Positions 17,095 through 25,884 of a DNA stretch of 64,000 nucleotides are shown piece by piece; position 1 is the first letter of the stretch; every line of letters begins with the position of its first letter. A program made the translations under genes and the position numbers. This DNA comes from Pseudomonas putida (GTDB lineage Bacteria > Pseudomonadota > Gammaproteobacteria > Pseudomonadales > Pseudomonadaceae). Location: assembly GCF_002741075.1 (NCBI RefSeq), contig NZ_CP016634.1, positions 1,504,501-1,568,500 on the forward strand. The letters are read 5' to 3'. A model generated the notes under the pieces. It saw only the letters and a list, made by a program, of their open reading frames with translations. It did no database searches and was not told the origin of the DNA.

Positions 17095-18828
17095 ATGGGC
17101 GGCCTGTTCGCACGGCTGGTGGAAACCAGCGATCCGCTGCTGATGCGCCAGGCCCTGGCCTGGTTGTATGGTTTCGTGCGCCCGCACCGGCGGGCCATCG
17201 CCCTGCTGCTGGGGCTGTCGTTGTGCGCCTCGCTGCTGGCCCTGGCCCAGCCCTGGCTGGTCAAGACGCTGATCGACGAAGGCTTGCTGGCGCGCGATTA
17301 CACGACTCTTTGGCACATGGCGGCGGTGATGATCTTGGCCGGCGTGCTCGGCACGCTGCTAGCAGGCATCAACCGCTACCTGCACACGCGCTTGTCGGGG
17401 CGCATTCTGTTTGCCCTGCGCGATGACCTCTATCGGCATCTGCAGCAGCTGTCGCCGACGTTCTACGGACGTCGGCGCACCGGCGACATCCTCTCCCGGC
17501 TCGACGGCGATGTCGCCGAGATCCAGCGTTTTGCCGTGGACTCGCTGTTTTCGGCGGTGTCCAGCGTGATCGGCCTGCTCGGTGCGCTGACCTTGATGCT
17601 GATGCTCTCCTGGCAGCTGTCGTTGTTGCTGGCGCTGTTGATTCCTGTCGAAGTGCTGTGGCTGCGCTGGATGCGGCGCAAGGTCGAGCGTGAGGTGCGC
17701 AGCCTGCGCGAGCGTTCGACGGACGTGTCGTCGTTTCTGGTCGAGACCCTGCCGGCCATGAAGTTCATCCAGGCAGCGGGCCAGCAAGGCCGCGAGGCCG
17801 GGCGCCTGGAGCAGCTCGGCCAAGGCTACATGGGCCAGTTGCTCAAGGTGCAGGTGACCGAGTTCTTCACCCAGGCGGTGCCCGGCACGCTTACCTCCTT
17901 GTGCCGCGCTTGTGCGTTTCTGGTCGGCGGCTGGTGGGTGATCCAGGGGACTTGGCAGTTGGGTGCGCTGATCGCCTTTTCCACCTACCTGGGGATGGCC
18001 GTGGGGCCGGTGCAGAGCCTGCTGGGTCTGTACGTGGCGGTGCAGCGCATGGCGGTGAGCCTGGGCCGGGTGATGGAGCTCAAGCAGGAGCCGGTGGCGG
18101 TGCATGAGGCCCCGTCGCCCAGGCCCATGCCGGACGGCCCGGGGGAGCTGCGTCTGGAGCGGTTGGCCTTTGCCCACGCCGGGCGCCAGGGCGCGGTGCT
18201 GCAGGAGGTGGACGTCTGCATCCCGGGCGGGCTGAAAGTCGCCATCAGCGGCGCCTCGGGTGTCGGCAAATCGACCCTGATCGACCTGCTGCAGCGCTTC
18301 TACGACCCCGATGCCGGGCGCATCCTGCTTGACGGCACGGACCTTCGCGAGCTGGACCTGCAGGCGTTGCGCCGGCGTATCGCGGTGGTCAGCCAGGACA
18401 TCGTGCTGTTTCGCGGCACCCTGGCGCAGAACCTGGCCTACAGCACGCCCGAGGCCAGCCTGGCCGATCTGCAGCGGGTGGTGCGCCTGACCCAACTGGA
18501 GGGGTTGGTGCAAAGCCTACCGCTGGGCCTGGACGGGCTGTTGGGCGAGCGTGGCCAACAGCTGTCCGGCGGGCAGAAACAACGCATCGCCATTGCCCGC
18601 GCGCTGCTGCAGGATCCTGCGATCCTGGTGCTCGACGAGGCCACTTCGGCGGTGGACGAAGCCACCGAGCGTGAGGTCATCGCAGCTATCGACCAACTGT
18701 TCGCCGGTCGTACCCGCATCCTGATCAGCCATCGCGCCTCGACCCTCGCCGACGCCGACCTGCACCTGCAGTTGCACGACGGCCAGTTGCAGGTCAGGCC
18801 CCAGGAGGTTGCCGGCCATGGCCAGTGA
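17095..18828 (+). CDS. qhpF: QhpF-like ABC exporter (fused membrane and ATPase domains)
   Basis: A 577-residue half transporter: six membrane helices within about residues 20-310, then an ATPase domain with Walker [11 protein letters not shown], signature [16 protein letters not shown] and Walker [14 protein letters not shown]. In the quinohemoprotein amine dehydrogenase system QhpF is the exporter needed to move the processed gamma subunit across the inner membrane. The adjacent protease and monooxygenase genes identify it here; by sequence alone it is a general MsbA/peptide-type exporter. It starts one base after the regulator stop and overlaps qhpE by 11 bases. Confidence 0.87.
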   Translation: MGGLFARLVETSDPLLMRQALAWLYGFVRPHRRAIALLLGLSLCASLLALAQPWLVKTLIDEGLLARDYTTLWHMAAVMILAGVLGTLLAGINRYLHTRLSGRILFALRDDLYRHLQQLSPTFYGRRRTGDILSRLDGDVAEIQRFAVDSLFSAVSSVIGLLGALTLMLMLSWQLSLLLALLIPVEVLWLRWMRRKVEREVRSLRERSTDVSSFLVETLPAMKFIQAAGQQGREAGRLEQLGQGYMGQLLKVQVTEFFTQAVPGTLTSLCRACAFLVGGWWVIQGTWQLGALIAFSTYLGMAVGPVQSLLGLYVAVQRMAVSLGRVMELKQEPVAVHEAPSPRPMPDGPGELRLERLAFAHAGRQGAVLQEVDVCIPGGLKVAISGASGVGKSTLIDLLQRFYDPDAGRILLDGTDLRELDLQALRRRIAVVSQDIVLFRGTLAQNLAYSTPEASLADLQRVVRLTQLEGLVQSLPLGLDGLLGERGQQLSGGQKQRIAIARALLQDPAILVLDEATSAVDEATEREVIAAIDQLFAGRTRILISHRASTLADADLHLQLHDGQLQVRPQEVAGHGQ

Positions 18829-19495
18829 ACTGCGTATCGGCGTGATCGACAGCGGTTGCTCGCCGGAGCAGGCCCCAATGTTGGTCGCGTCACGGCGCTT
18901 TCGGCTCGAAGAGGGGGTGCTGTGCGAAGAGGCGCCGGTGCCGGACTATCTGGGCCATGGCAGTGCGGTGCTGGCCCGTCTGCAATCGGAAGCGGGGGCG
19001 CTGCCGATGCTGATGGCCCAGGTCTTCGAGCGGCAATGGAGCACCAGCGCCCTGCAGGTCGCCGCAGCATTGCTCTGGCTGGTGGAAGAGGGCGCGACTT
19101 TGGTCAACCTGAGCCTGGGCCTGCATCAGGACCGGCCCGTGCTGCGCCAGGCATGCGCCGAAGCACAGGCGGCCGGTGTGCTGCTGTGCGCCTCAAGCCC
19201 CGCCCGGGGTGGGCCGGTGTATCCGGCCAGTTACCCCGGCGTGCTGCGCATTACCGGTGATGCCCGTTGCGCACCGGGGCAGTGGTCCTGGCTGGGCAGT
19301 GGCCAGGCTGACATCGGCGGCTATGTCGGCGGGCAGGGCATGGCCGGGGCGAGCCTGGCCTGTGCCGCCCTGAGCGGGCGGATAGCCCGCCTGCTGGAGC
19401 AGCACCCCGAGATGGATCATCCCCAGCTGCTGGCGCACCTGCGCGAGGCGGCTGCCTTCACCGGCCCCGAGCGCAGAGGCGCCTACAATGGCTGA
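18818..19495 (+). CDS. qhpE: QhpE-like subtilisin-type protease for gamma-subunit leader removal
   Basis: A 225-residue small subtilisin (S8) with no signal peptide, so cytoplasmic. The triad is complete: D11 (GVIDSG), H47 (LGHGSAV) and S179 (MAGASLAC). QhpE cuts the 28-residue leader from the crosslinked QhpC precursor. It is far shorter than secreted subtilisins and lacks a propeptide, as known for QhpE. ATG 18818 was chosen because of AGGAGG at 18803-18808; TTG 18809 is too close to it. It overlaps qhpF and qhpG. Confidence 0.9.
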   Translation: MASELRIGVIDSGCSPEQAPMLVASRRFRLEEGVLCEEAPVPDYLGHGSAVLARLQSEAGALPMLMAQVFERQWSTSALQVAAALLWLVEEGATLVNLSLGLHQDRPVLRQACAEAQAAGVLLCASSPARGGPVYPASYPGVLRITGDARCAPGQWSWLGSGQADIGGYVGGQGMAGASLACAALSGRIARLLEQHPEMDHPQLLAHLREAAAFTGPERRGAYNG

Positions 19496-20786
19496 CCCCC
19501 GCATCCTCGTACTGGGCGCAGGCCCAGCAGGCGCAGCCACGGCCCTGGGCCTGCGGCGCCTTGGCTACCCCGTCACGGTGGTCTCGGACTGGCGTCGTTT
19601 CGCCGCGGTCGAGGGCGTCTCCGAACGCGTGCTGGAGGGCCTGCGCCATGCCGGGCTGGGTAGGGCGCTGGGCGAGGCGGTGAGTCTGGCGAAGCGCCAG
19701 GTGCACTGGAATGGCGAGCACCTGCGGCTGAATCAGGAATATTTACTCGATCGCCCAGCGTTCGACCGTGCCTTGCGTGGCGATCTGCTGCGCGCAGGCG
19801 TGACGTTGATCGAAGGCCGGGTGCGCGACATTCGCCATGACGGTGGGCACCAGGTGCGACTGGACGATGGCCAGGTGCTGCGGGCAGATTTTCTGGTGGA
19901 AGCCCGTGGCCGCCAGGCACCGCTGGCGGCCGATCGGTCGCGCGGTCCGGAAACCGTCAGCCTGCTCAACCGTTGGCAGGGCGCGCCTGGGGAGCCTGCG
20001 TCGGCAGTGCAGAGCCTGGACGACGGCTGGGCCTGGATGGCGCGGCTGGCCGACGGCCAGTGCTACTGGCAGATCACGCTCGATGCCGATGCGGCGGGCC
20101 TGCCCGGCAAGGCTGTGCTACCGGCGTACTGCGCCGCACGGCGAGGGCAATCGACGCTGGTGGCGGAGCTATTCGATGAGCAGGCGCTGCAGCCTTGTGA
20201 GGTGCATGCCCGCAGCAGCACGGCGATCCTGGCGGGTGAGTGCGTGGGCAATGGCTGGATAAGGGTGGGGGATGCGGCGATGGCCGTGGACCCCTTGTCG
20301 GGCAATGGCATCTTCCAGTCGCTGTCGTCGGCGTTGCAGGCACCGGTGGTGATCAACACCTTGCTGCGCCGGCCCGAGCGCGCCGCCTTGGCGCGACAGT
20401 TTCACCAGGAGCGGATCGAGCAGTTGTTTCTGCGCTTTGCCCGCATCGGCCGGGACTTCTACGCCCAGGAGCTGGGCCGCGCCGAGCACCCGTTCTGGGC
20501 GCGGCGCCGGGTATGGCCGGACGCCCAGCCGATGCACGCGGCGGCGGATTGGCAGGCCGTGCAGGTGGCGCGCCGGCCCGTGCTGCGCGACAGCCTGGTG
20601 GAGGAGGCCGAGGTGGTCGTGACCCGGGACCAGCCGCTGGGGATCTGGCACTTGCAGGGGGTCGAACTGGCCCCGGTGGTGCGGGCGGTGAGGGCGGGCG
20701 CGTCGTTGCAGTCGGTACTGGGCGCGATGGCGGTGGAGCAGCAAGGGATGCTGCGGCGGTGGCTGGGCGAGCAGGGGTATCGGTGA
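19488..20786 (+). CDS. qhpG: QhpG-like flavin-dependent monooxygenase (CTQ biogenesis)
   Basis: A 432-residue FAD enzyme: dinucleotide-binding motif VLGAGPAGAATALG at residues 7-20, the second flavin motif GDAAMAVDPLSGNGI in the middle, and a fold like tryptophan halogenase/PHBH-type monooxygenases. QhpG is reported to hydroxylate the gamma-subunit tryptophan that becomes cysteine tryptophylquinone. It overlaps qhpE by eight bases and ends the R-F-E-G operon, 32 bases before the convergent porin gene. Confidence 0.88.
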   Translation: MADPRILVLGAGPAGAATALGLRRLGYPVTVVSDWRRFAAVEGVSERVLEGLRHAGLGRALGEAVSLAKRQVHWNGEHLRLNQEYLLDRPAFDRALRGDLLRAGVTLIEGRVRDIRHDGGHQVRLDDGQVLRADFLVEARGRQAPLAADRSRGPETVSLLNRWQGAPGEPASAVQSLDDGWAWMARLADGQCYWQITLDADAAGLPGKAVLPAYCAARRGQSTLVAELFDEQALQPCEVHARSSTAILAGECVGNGWIRVGDAAMAVDPLSGNGIFQSLSSALQAPVVINTLLRRPERAALARQFHQERIEQLFLRFARIGRDFYAQELGRAEHPFWARRRVWPDAQPMHAAADWQAVQVARRPVLRDSLVEEAEVVVTRDQPLGIWHLQGVELAPVVRAVRAGASLQSVLGAMAVEQQGMLRRWLGEQGYR

Positions 20787-20818
20787 GGTCGCTGGGGCTG
20801 CACAGCAGCCCCATACCC

Positions 20819-22132
20819 CTAGAAGAAGGTCCCGACCAGCAGTTGCAGGTAGGTCCCGGTATCCCGCCCACCCAATTGCACGCCGCCGTCACTGGCACTG
20901 CGCTCAGGGGTGTAGAACCCCACCAGTGGGCTGATCAGCAGGTGGTCATTGACCATCCACTCCACATACAGGTCCACTTCACGCCCGCCCAGATTGCCCG
21001 GGTCGGTGTCCAGGGTATCGAAGTCGAAATACAGCGCGCCCAGGGTCAGGTTGTCCCGTGGCTTGGCCTTTAGCCCGACGTGATGCACCTGGGTGTTGCT
21101 GTTGAACGGCCCGGCATAGTTGGCCGCAACCTCGCCCTGGAACCAGGTGCCATAGCCGCGGCTCGCGCCGTAGAACAGCGGGTCGAAGTCCTCGGAGAAG
21201 CGGCTGTAGCGGTAGGTGGCCGTCGGCGACCAGGGCACGTCGGAGAAGGTCCAGTTGCCCTCCAGGTACCAGGCGTTCTCGCGCCCGCCGGTGCGGTCCT
21301 GAGTGACGTATTCGGCGGCCAGCTCCAGGTCTTTCACACCCAGGTTGCCGCGCCCGCGCAGGCTGTAGGTGTCCATGCCGTCGCGGTGCTCCAGGCCCAT
21401 GATCTGGGCATAGCGACGGTCTACGTCCAACCCGCGGATCCAGCTCACGCCCAGGGTGCCTGCGTCGGCGACATGCTCCAGGTTGGTCACGGCCAGGGAT
21501 GTATCAGCCTGGTAGTGGTTGTCGGACTTGAGCCACATCAGGTCGCCTCGCCAGCCTTGGCTGCCGCCCAGGCGTACGACCGCCGTGCGGTCGAAGGCCT
21601 TTCGCGCGGCCAGGTAATAGGCGCCACCGCGGTTGAAGTTGGCGCCCAGATCGACCTTGCCGAGGTTGACCGGATCGCCCTGGATCAAGAACCCGTCGCC
21701 CAGCGTCACCACCTGGCGTCCACCAGAGACATCGATGCCATCTTCACCCAGCGCCGGGAACAGAGTGCCCGAACGCCAGCCCAGGTAGGCGTCTTCCACG
21801 GCGGTACGGCGTTCGTCGCCCAAGGTGAGCCCGGCCGCATCGCCATCGCCCCAGGTGGCGGAGCTGAGCAGGCTGAAGGCGCCATACAGCGAACCTGCCT
21901 CGGCCAGGGCCTGGCTCCCGCTGAGCCCATACTTGACGTAGCCCTCGCGCCAGGCGCTGCTGCCGGGCTGACGGTTGCCGGCCTGGTTGAAGCTTTCGTC
22001 ACTGTGAAAAACGCCGAACAGCGCCTCGAGGTCGGCGTTCAGGACGGTGCCATCCTGGTTGTACAGCTCCTGGGCCTGGGTGAGGGGGGCGGCGGCCAGC
22101 AGGGCCAATGTGCAGGCGAGTGTGTGCCTCAT
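20819..22132 (-). CDS. Outer membrane porin-like protein of the amine island
   Basis: A 437-residue outer membrane beta-barrel candidate: signal peptide ending in TQA, long alternating aromatic/polar strands and a terminal Phe (LLVGTFF), the usual barrel end signal. Sequence phrases such as GLTLGDERRTAVEDAYLGWRSG and GGRQVVTLGDGFLIQGD resemble alginate/aromatic-type porins annotated in pseudomonads. It lies 127 bases after the aldehyde dehydrogenase gene on the same strand, with a REP element between, so it may be on the same transcript and admit amines or aromatic acids (inference). ATG 22132 has GGAG six bases upstream; ATG 22144 would adjoin no such site. Confidence 0.72.
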   Translation of the reverse strand: MRHTLACTLALLAAAPLTQAQELYNQDGTVLNADLEALFGVFHSDESFNQAGNRQPGSSAWREGYVKYGLSGSQALAEAGSLYGAFSLLSSATWGDGDAAGLTLGDERRTAVEDAYLGWRSGTLFPALGEDGIDVSGGRQVVTLGDGFLIQGDPVNLGKVDLGANFNRGGAYYLAARKAFDRTAVVRLGGSQGWRGDLMWLKSDNHYQADTSLAVTNLEHVADAGTLGVSWIRGLDVDRRYAQIMGLEHRDGMDTYSLRGRGNLGVKDLELAAEYVTQDRTGGRENAWYLEGNWTFSDVPWSPTATYRYSRFSEDFDPLFYGASRGYGTWFQGEVAANYAGPFNSNTQVHHVGLKAKPRDNLTLGALYFDFDTLDTDPGNLGGREVDLYVEWMVNDHLLISPLVGFYTPERSASDGGVQLGGRDTGTYLQLLVGTFF

Positions 22133-22172
22133 GGTGTGCTCCATGTTTGTTTTTGTTTTGTGTTGTCTGTTC

Positions 22173-22243
22173 CGGCCTCTTCGTGGGTAAACCCCACAGG
22201 TACTACGCAGACCCTGTGGGAGTGGGTTTACCCGCGAATCGGG
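22173..22243. repeat. REP palindrome between the dehydrogenase and porin genes
   Basis: Cores CTTCGTGGGTAAACCCCACA and GAGTGGGTTTACCCGCGAAT around a short loop, in a gap between two minus-strand genes. Confidence 0.8.
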
Positions 22244-22259
22244 CGACGCGAGTTGAAGA

Positions 22260-23753
22260 TCAGAGCTTGATCAGCACCGACTTGAGCTCGGTGTAGTGCT
22301 CGATGGCGTTGGCCCCCATCTCGCGACCGACGCCGGAGAGCTTGTAGCCACCGAAGGGCAGGGATGGGTCCAGGGCGCTGTGGCAGTTGACCCACACCGA
22401 GCCTGACTTGATACGCGGAATCATCCGGTGGACCGCGCCCAAGTCGTTGGACCAGATGCTCGCCCCCAGCCCATAGGGGTTGTCGTTGGCCAGGCGCACC
22501 ACCTCATCGATGTCGTCGAAAGGCATGGCCACCAGTACCGGCCCGAAGATCTCCTCCTGGACCAGGCGATGACGCTGGTCGACGTCGACGATCACCGTCG
22601 GTTTGACGAAGTAGCCGGGCCCGAAACCTTCGCCCCCGCAGGCGATGGTGGCGCCCAGCTCACGGCCTAGGTTGATGTAGCCGGTGACTCGGTCTTGTTG
22701 CTTGGCCGAGATCAGCGGCCCCATCTGCACCGAGGGGTCCAGGCCATTGCCCAGCTTCATGCCATTGGCAATGCCCGCGATGTCGGCCACCACGCTGTCG
22801 AAGTGCTTGCGGTGTACATACAGCCGGGAGCCGGCGCAGCACACCTGTCCTTGGTTGAAGAAGATCGCCGTGGCAGCGCCTGCAGCGGCTTCCTGCAGGT
22901 TGGCGTCGGGCATGACGATGGTGGGCGACTTGCCGCCCAGCTCCAGGGTGACCCGGGTCATGTTGTCCATGGCCGCCTTGCCGATCTGCTTGCCGACCTC
23001 GGTGGAGCCGGTGAAGGTCAGTTTGTCCACGCCCGGGTGGCTGCTCAGGGCGGCACCGGCGTTGAGGCCGGTGCCGGTGACCACGTTGAAGACCCCGGCC
23101 GGGTAGCCAGCCTCGTCCACCAGTTCGGCCAGCTTAAGGGCGGTCAGCGGGGTTTCGTCGGCGGGCTTGAGCACCAGGGTGCAGCCGGTGGCCAGGGCCG
23201 GGCCGAGTTTCCAGCAGGCCAGCAGCAACGGGAAGTTCCAGGCCACGATCGCACCGACCACGCCCACTGCCTCGCGGCGGATGAAACCGTGGAACTGCTC
23301 GTTCGGCATCAAGGGCAGGGACGGCTCGACGGTGCTGCCTTCGATCTTGGTGGCCCAGCCGGCCATGTAGCGTAGAAAATCGATCGCAAGTTGGACGTCC
23401 ATCACCTGGGCCACGGCAGCGCTCTTGCCGTTGTTCAGGCATTCGAGCTCGGCCAGCACCTGGGCGTCGCGCTCCATCAGGTCGGCCAGGCGCCACAGCA
23501 GGTTCTGCCGTTCGCGTGGGCGCAGGCGGCTCCAGGGCGAGTCGTCGAAGGCCTGGCGTGCGGCGCTCACTGCCCGGTCCACATCTTGCGGGTCGGCCGA
23601 AGGCACTTCGCCCAGAACCTCACCTGTGGCCGGGTTGCGAAAACTCATGGTCCGACCGCTGGCGGCGTCCTGCCAGTCAGCGCCGATGCGCATCTTCAGC
23701 TTGCGCTCGACAAATGCGCGGGTGGCAGGAAGGAGGGGCAGTTCGCAATGCAT
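22260..23753 (-). CDS. Phenylacetaldehyde-type aldehyde dehydrogenase
   Basis: NAD(P)-dependent aldehyde dehydrogenase, 497 residues, closest in pattern to phenylacetaldehyde dehydrogenases (FeaB/PeaE type). The conserved parts are IVAWNFPLLLACWKLGPAL, the catalytic Glu in LELGGKSP, the catalytic Cys in FFNQGQVCCAGSR and the C-terminal GVGREMG. It would oxidise the aldehyde made by the amine dehydrogenase. The start was placed at ATG 23753, because an upstream open frame to 23876 would run through the sigma-54 promoter at 23794-23808. The gene is divergent from qhpA. Confidence 0.87.
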   Translation of the reverse strand: MHCELPLLPATRAFVERKLKMRIGADWQDAASGRTMSFRNPATGEVLGEVPSADPQDVDRAVSAARQAFDDSPWSRLRPRERQNLLWRLADLMERDAQVLAELECLNNGKSAAVAQVMDVQLAIDFLRYMAGWATKIEGSTVEPSLPLMPNEQFHGFIRREAVGVVGAIVAWNFPLLLACWKLGPALATGCTLVLKPADETPLTALKLAELVDEAGYPAGVFNVVTGTGLNAGAALSSHPGVDKLTFTGSTEVGKQIGKAAMDNMTRVTLELGGKSPTIVMPDANLQEAAAGAATAIFFNQGQVCCAGSRLYVHRKHFDSVVADIAGIANGMKLGNGLDPSVQMGPLISAKQQDRVTGYINLGRELGATIACGGEGFGPGYFVKPTVIVDVDQRHRLVQEEIFGPVLVAMPFDDIDEVVRLANDNPYGLGASIWSNDLGAVHRMIPRIKSGSVWVNCHSALDPSLPFGGYKLSGVGREMGANAIEHYTELKSVLIKL

Positions 23754-23793
23754 GGTTCGGTGCCTCTTGTCATTGGAGTGTGGAGGCACCTGC

Positions 23794-23808
23794 GCAATGG
23801 CCGTGCCA
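23794..23808 (-). promoter_or_regulatory. Perfect sigma-54 promoter of the aldehyde dehydrogenase gene
   Basis: Minus strand reads TGGCACGGCCATTGC, an exact TGGCACG-N4-TTGC. It places transcription start about 30 bases before ATG 23753. Confidence 0.85.
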
Positions 23809-23885
23809 AGGCGCGACGGGTGCGTCAATGGCCTTGAGTGACAAGGGTTTCGCGCGGGGTCGAGGTCCAGCGCCAAGGGCTATGC

Positions 23886-23902
23886 TGTTGCACATTGAGA
23901 CG
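23886..23902. promoter_or_regulatory. Candidate activator dyad for the dehydrogenase promoter
   Basis: TGTTGCACATTGAGACG matches the dyad at 24056-24072 in 12 of 17 positions and lies 78 bases upstream of the -24 element, a usual distance for enhancer-binding proteins. Confidence 0.45.
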
Positions 23903-23938
23903 GGGTGAGACGCTGTTGAAACAGTGGGACCGAGTTGG

Positions 23939-24044
23939 GCGCTTCGCGGGTGAACCCGCTTCCACAGGTACAGCGGTGACAGTGAGTGCACCGCAGAAGC
24001 AGTGGGGGTTGCTGCTCTCACAGGTTCACCCGCGAAGCGCCCGA
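23939..24044. repeat. REP palindrome in the divergent qhpA/dehydrogenase gap
   Basis: Cores GCTTCGCGGGTGAACCCGC and GGTTCACCCGCGAAGC enclose about 70 bases. The 23754-24260 gap thus holds two sigma-54 promoters, two dyads and this REP pair, and no gene. Confidence 0.8.
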
Positions 24045-24055
24045 CGCCGAAGCCG

Positions 24056-24072
24056 TGTCTCACACTGAAACA
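24056..24072. promoter_or_regulatory. Candidate activator dyad for the qhpA promoter
   Basis: TGTCTCACACTGAAACA, a near-perfect 7-3-7 inverted repeat (TGTYTCA-N3-TGARACA) placed 99 bases upstream of the -24 element at 24171. Confidence 0.5.
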
Positions 24073-24170
24073 GCCTGTCGCGAAATGGGACGTTCCGGCC
24101 CGCCAGTGGCTATATGAAATCCCCGGGGAAAAGCAATCAACATATTGAAAAAAAAGGTTTTTACGAAGGC

Positions 24171-24185
24171 TGGCACACTTTCTGT
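24171..24185 (+). promoter_or_regulatory. Sigma-54-like promoter of qhpADCB
   Basis: TGGCACACTTTCTGT matches the consensus at the -24 GG and at the first base of the -12 GC; the last base is T instead of C. The TTG start codon at 24261 is about 65 bases past the expected transcript start. Confidence 0.65.
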
Positions 24186-24260
24186 ATCAGCCCCCAGCAC
24201 ATGCACCAGCGGTATCAGAGCGTGCGATAACGATAAGAACAACACCGTGGAGGTCTGACC

Positions 24261-25826
24261 TTGAAGACGACTCGACTCCGGCGGCATGCGGGCAAACTGG
24301 CGCTGGTCGCCGCCGCACTGCTGAGCACCCAGGCCATGGCGGCCGAGCAGGGCCCGAGCCTGTTGCAATCGAAGTGCATGGGGTGCCATATCCCCGAAGG
24401 CAACGACAGTTACAGCCGCATCAGCCATCAGCGCAAGACGCCAGAAGGCTGGCTGATGAGCATCGCGCGCATGCAGGTGATGCACGGCCTGCAGATCAGC
24501 GACGATGACCGTCGCACCTTGGTCAAGTACCTGGCGGACAAGCAGGGCCTGGCGCCCAGCGAGACCGAAGGCGTGCGTTACGCCATGGAGCGCCGGCTGA
24601 ACACCGTCGAGCACTTCGACGACCAGACCAGCCAGATGTGCGGCCGCTGTCACTCCGGCGCCCGCGTCGCCCTGCAGCGCCGCCCGGCCCAGGAATGGGA
24701 ACACCTGGTCAATTTCCACCTCGGCCAATGGCCGTCCCTCGAATACCAGGCCCAGGCCCGCGACCGCGACTGGCTGGACATCGCCTTGAAGCAGATGGTC
24801 CCGGACCTGGCCAAGCGCTACCCCCTCGACAACCCCGCCTGGGCCCAATGGCTCAAGACCCGGCCCAAGGCCGATGCCTTGCCGGGCCAGTGGGCCTTCA
24901 GTGGGCACATGCTGGCCAAGGGCGATGTACGTGGCGTGATGAGCGTGACCGCCGACAAAGACGACACCTTCAAGGTCGAGGTCAAGGGCACCTATGCCGA
25001 TGGCACGCCGTTCAACGGCAGCGGCTCGGCGATTCTCTATAACGGCTATGAATGGCGCGGCAACGTGAAGGTCGGCGACAGCAACCTGCGCCAGGTGTTC
25101 GCCGCACTGGACGGTGAGATGAAGGGGCGCATGTTCGAGGCCGACCATGACGAGCGTGGCCTTGACTTCAGCGCAGTGAAAGAGGGCAAGGCACGCCTGC
25201 TGGCTGTGCAGCCGGCGTTCATCAAGGCTGGTAGCGAAAGCGAGATCACCTTGGTCGGCAGCGGCCTGTCCGGCAAGCCGGCGCTGGGCGCTGGGGTCGA
25301 GGTGGTCGAGGTGCTGGAGTCCACGCCGACGCAGGTCAGGGTCAAGGCTCGCGCCGCGGCCGATGCTGCGCCAGGTCAGCGCGAGGTGGCTGTAGGCGCG
25401 CTCAAGGGCGTGAGTCTGGCGGTGTACGACAAGGTCGAAGAGGTCAAGGTGGTACCTGCGTTCTCCATCGCCCGCATTGGTGAAAACGGCGGCTCCACAC
25501 CCAAGGTCCAGGGCCGCTTCGAGGCCGAGGCCTGGGGCAAGGACGCCAACGGCCAGCCCCTGCGTATCGGCTACCTGCCGGCCAAATGGAAGGTCGAGCC
25601 GTTCAACGAGCGCGCCGTGGAAGACGAAGACGTGAAGTTCGCAGGCCAAATGCAGCCTGACGGCATCTTCATGCCGGCCGGTGCCGGCCCCAACCCCGAG
25701 CGCAAGATGATGACCAACAACGCCGGCAACCTGAAGGTCATCGCCGAACTCGAAGACGGCGGGCAGAAGGGCGAAGGCCACTTGATCGTCACCGTGCAGC
25801 GCTGGAACAACCCGCCGTTGCCATGA
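24261..25826 (+). CDS. qhpA: Quinohemoprotein amine dehydrogenase alpha subunit (diheme)
   Basis: Periplasmic 521-residue subunit that carries two c-type hemes and passes electrons from the CTQ cofactor to an external acceptor. Signal peptide ends at AMA (about residue 27). Heme motifs CMGCH (39-43) and CGRCH (127-131) lie in the N-terminal domain; the rest forms beta domains that hold the other subunits. Start is TTG 24261 with GGAGG seven bases upstream. qhpD follows after 58 bases. Sequence agrees with the P. putida enzyme family throughout. Confidence 0.95.
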   Translation: MKTTRLRRHAGKLALVAAALLSTQAMAAEQGPSLLQSKCMGCHIPEGNDSYSRISHQRKTPEGWLMSIARMQVMHGLQISDDDRRTLVKYLADKQGLAPSETEGVRYAMERRLNTVEHFDDQTSQMCGRCHSGARVALQRRPAQEWEHLVNFHLGQWPSLEYQAQARDRDWLDIALKQMVPDLAKRYPLDNPAWAQWLKTRPKADALPGQWAFSGHMLAKGDVRGVMSVTADKDDTFKVEVKGTYADGTPFNGSGSAILYNGYEWRGNVKVGDSNLRQVFAALDGEMKGRMFEADHDERGLDFSAVKEGKARLLAVQPAFIKAGSESEITLVGSGLSGKPALGAGVEVVEVLESTPTQVRVKARAAADAAPGQREVAVGALKGVSLAVYDKVEEVKVVPAFSIARIGENGGSTPKVQGRFEAEAWGKDANGQPLRIGYLPAKWKVEPFNERAVEDEDVKFAGQMQPDGIFMPAGAGPNPERKMMTNNAGNLKVIAELEDGGQKGEGHLIVTVQRWNNPPLP

Positions 25827-25884
25827 CGGCCGGTTGTCGCACGTGCCACCGAAGAACGGGCTGAAGAATCATCGAGAGGTCGCC

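Noticed and set aside
20353..20898. Minus-strand Pro/Arg-rich frame opposite qhpG
   Set aside because: It is a shadow of qhpG with the typical composition of an antisense frame.
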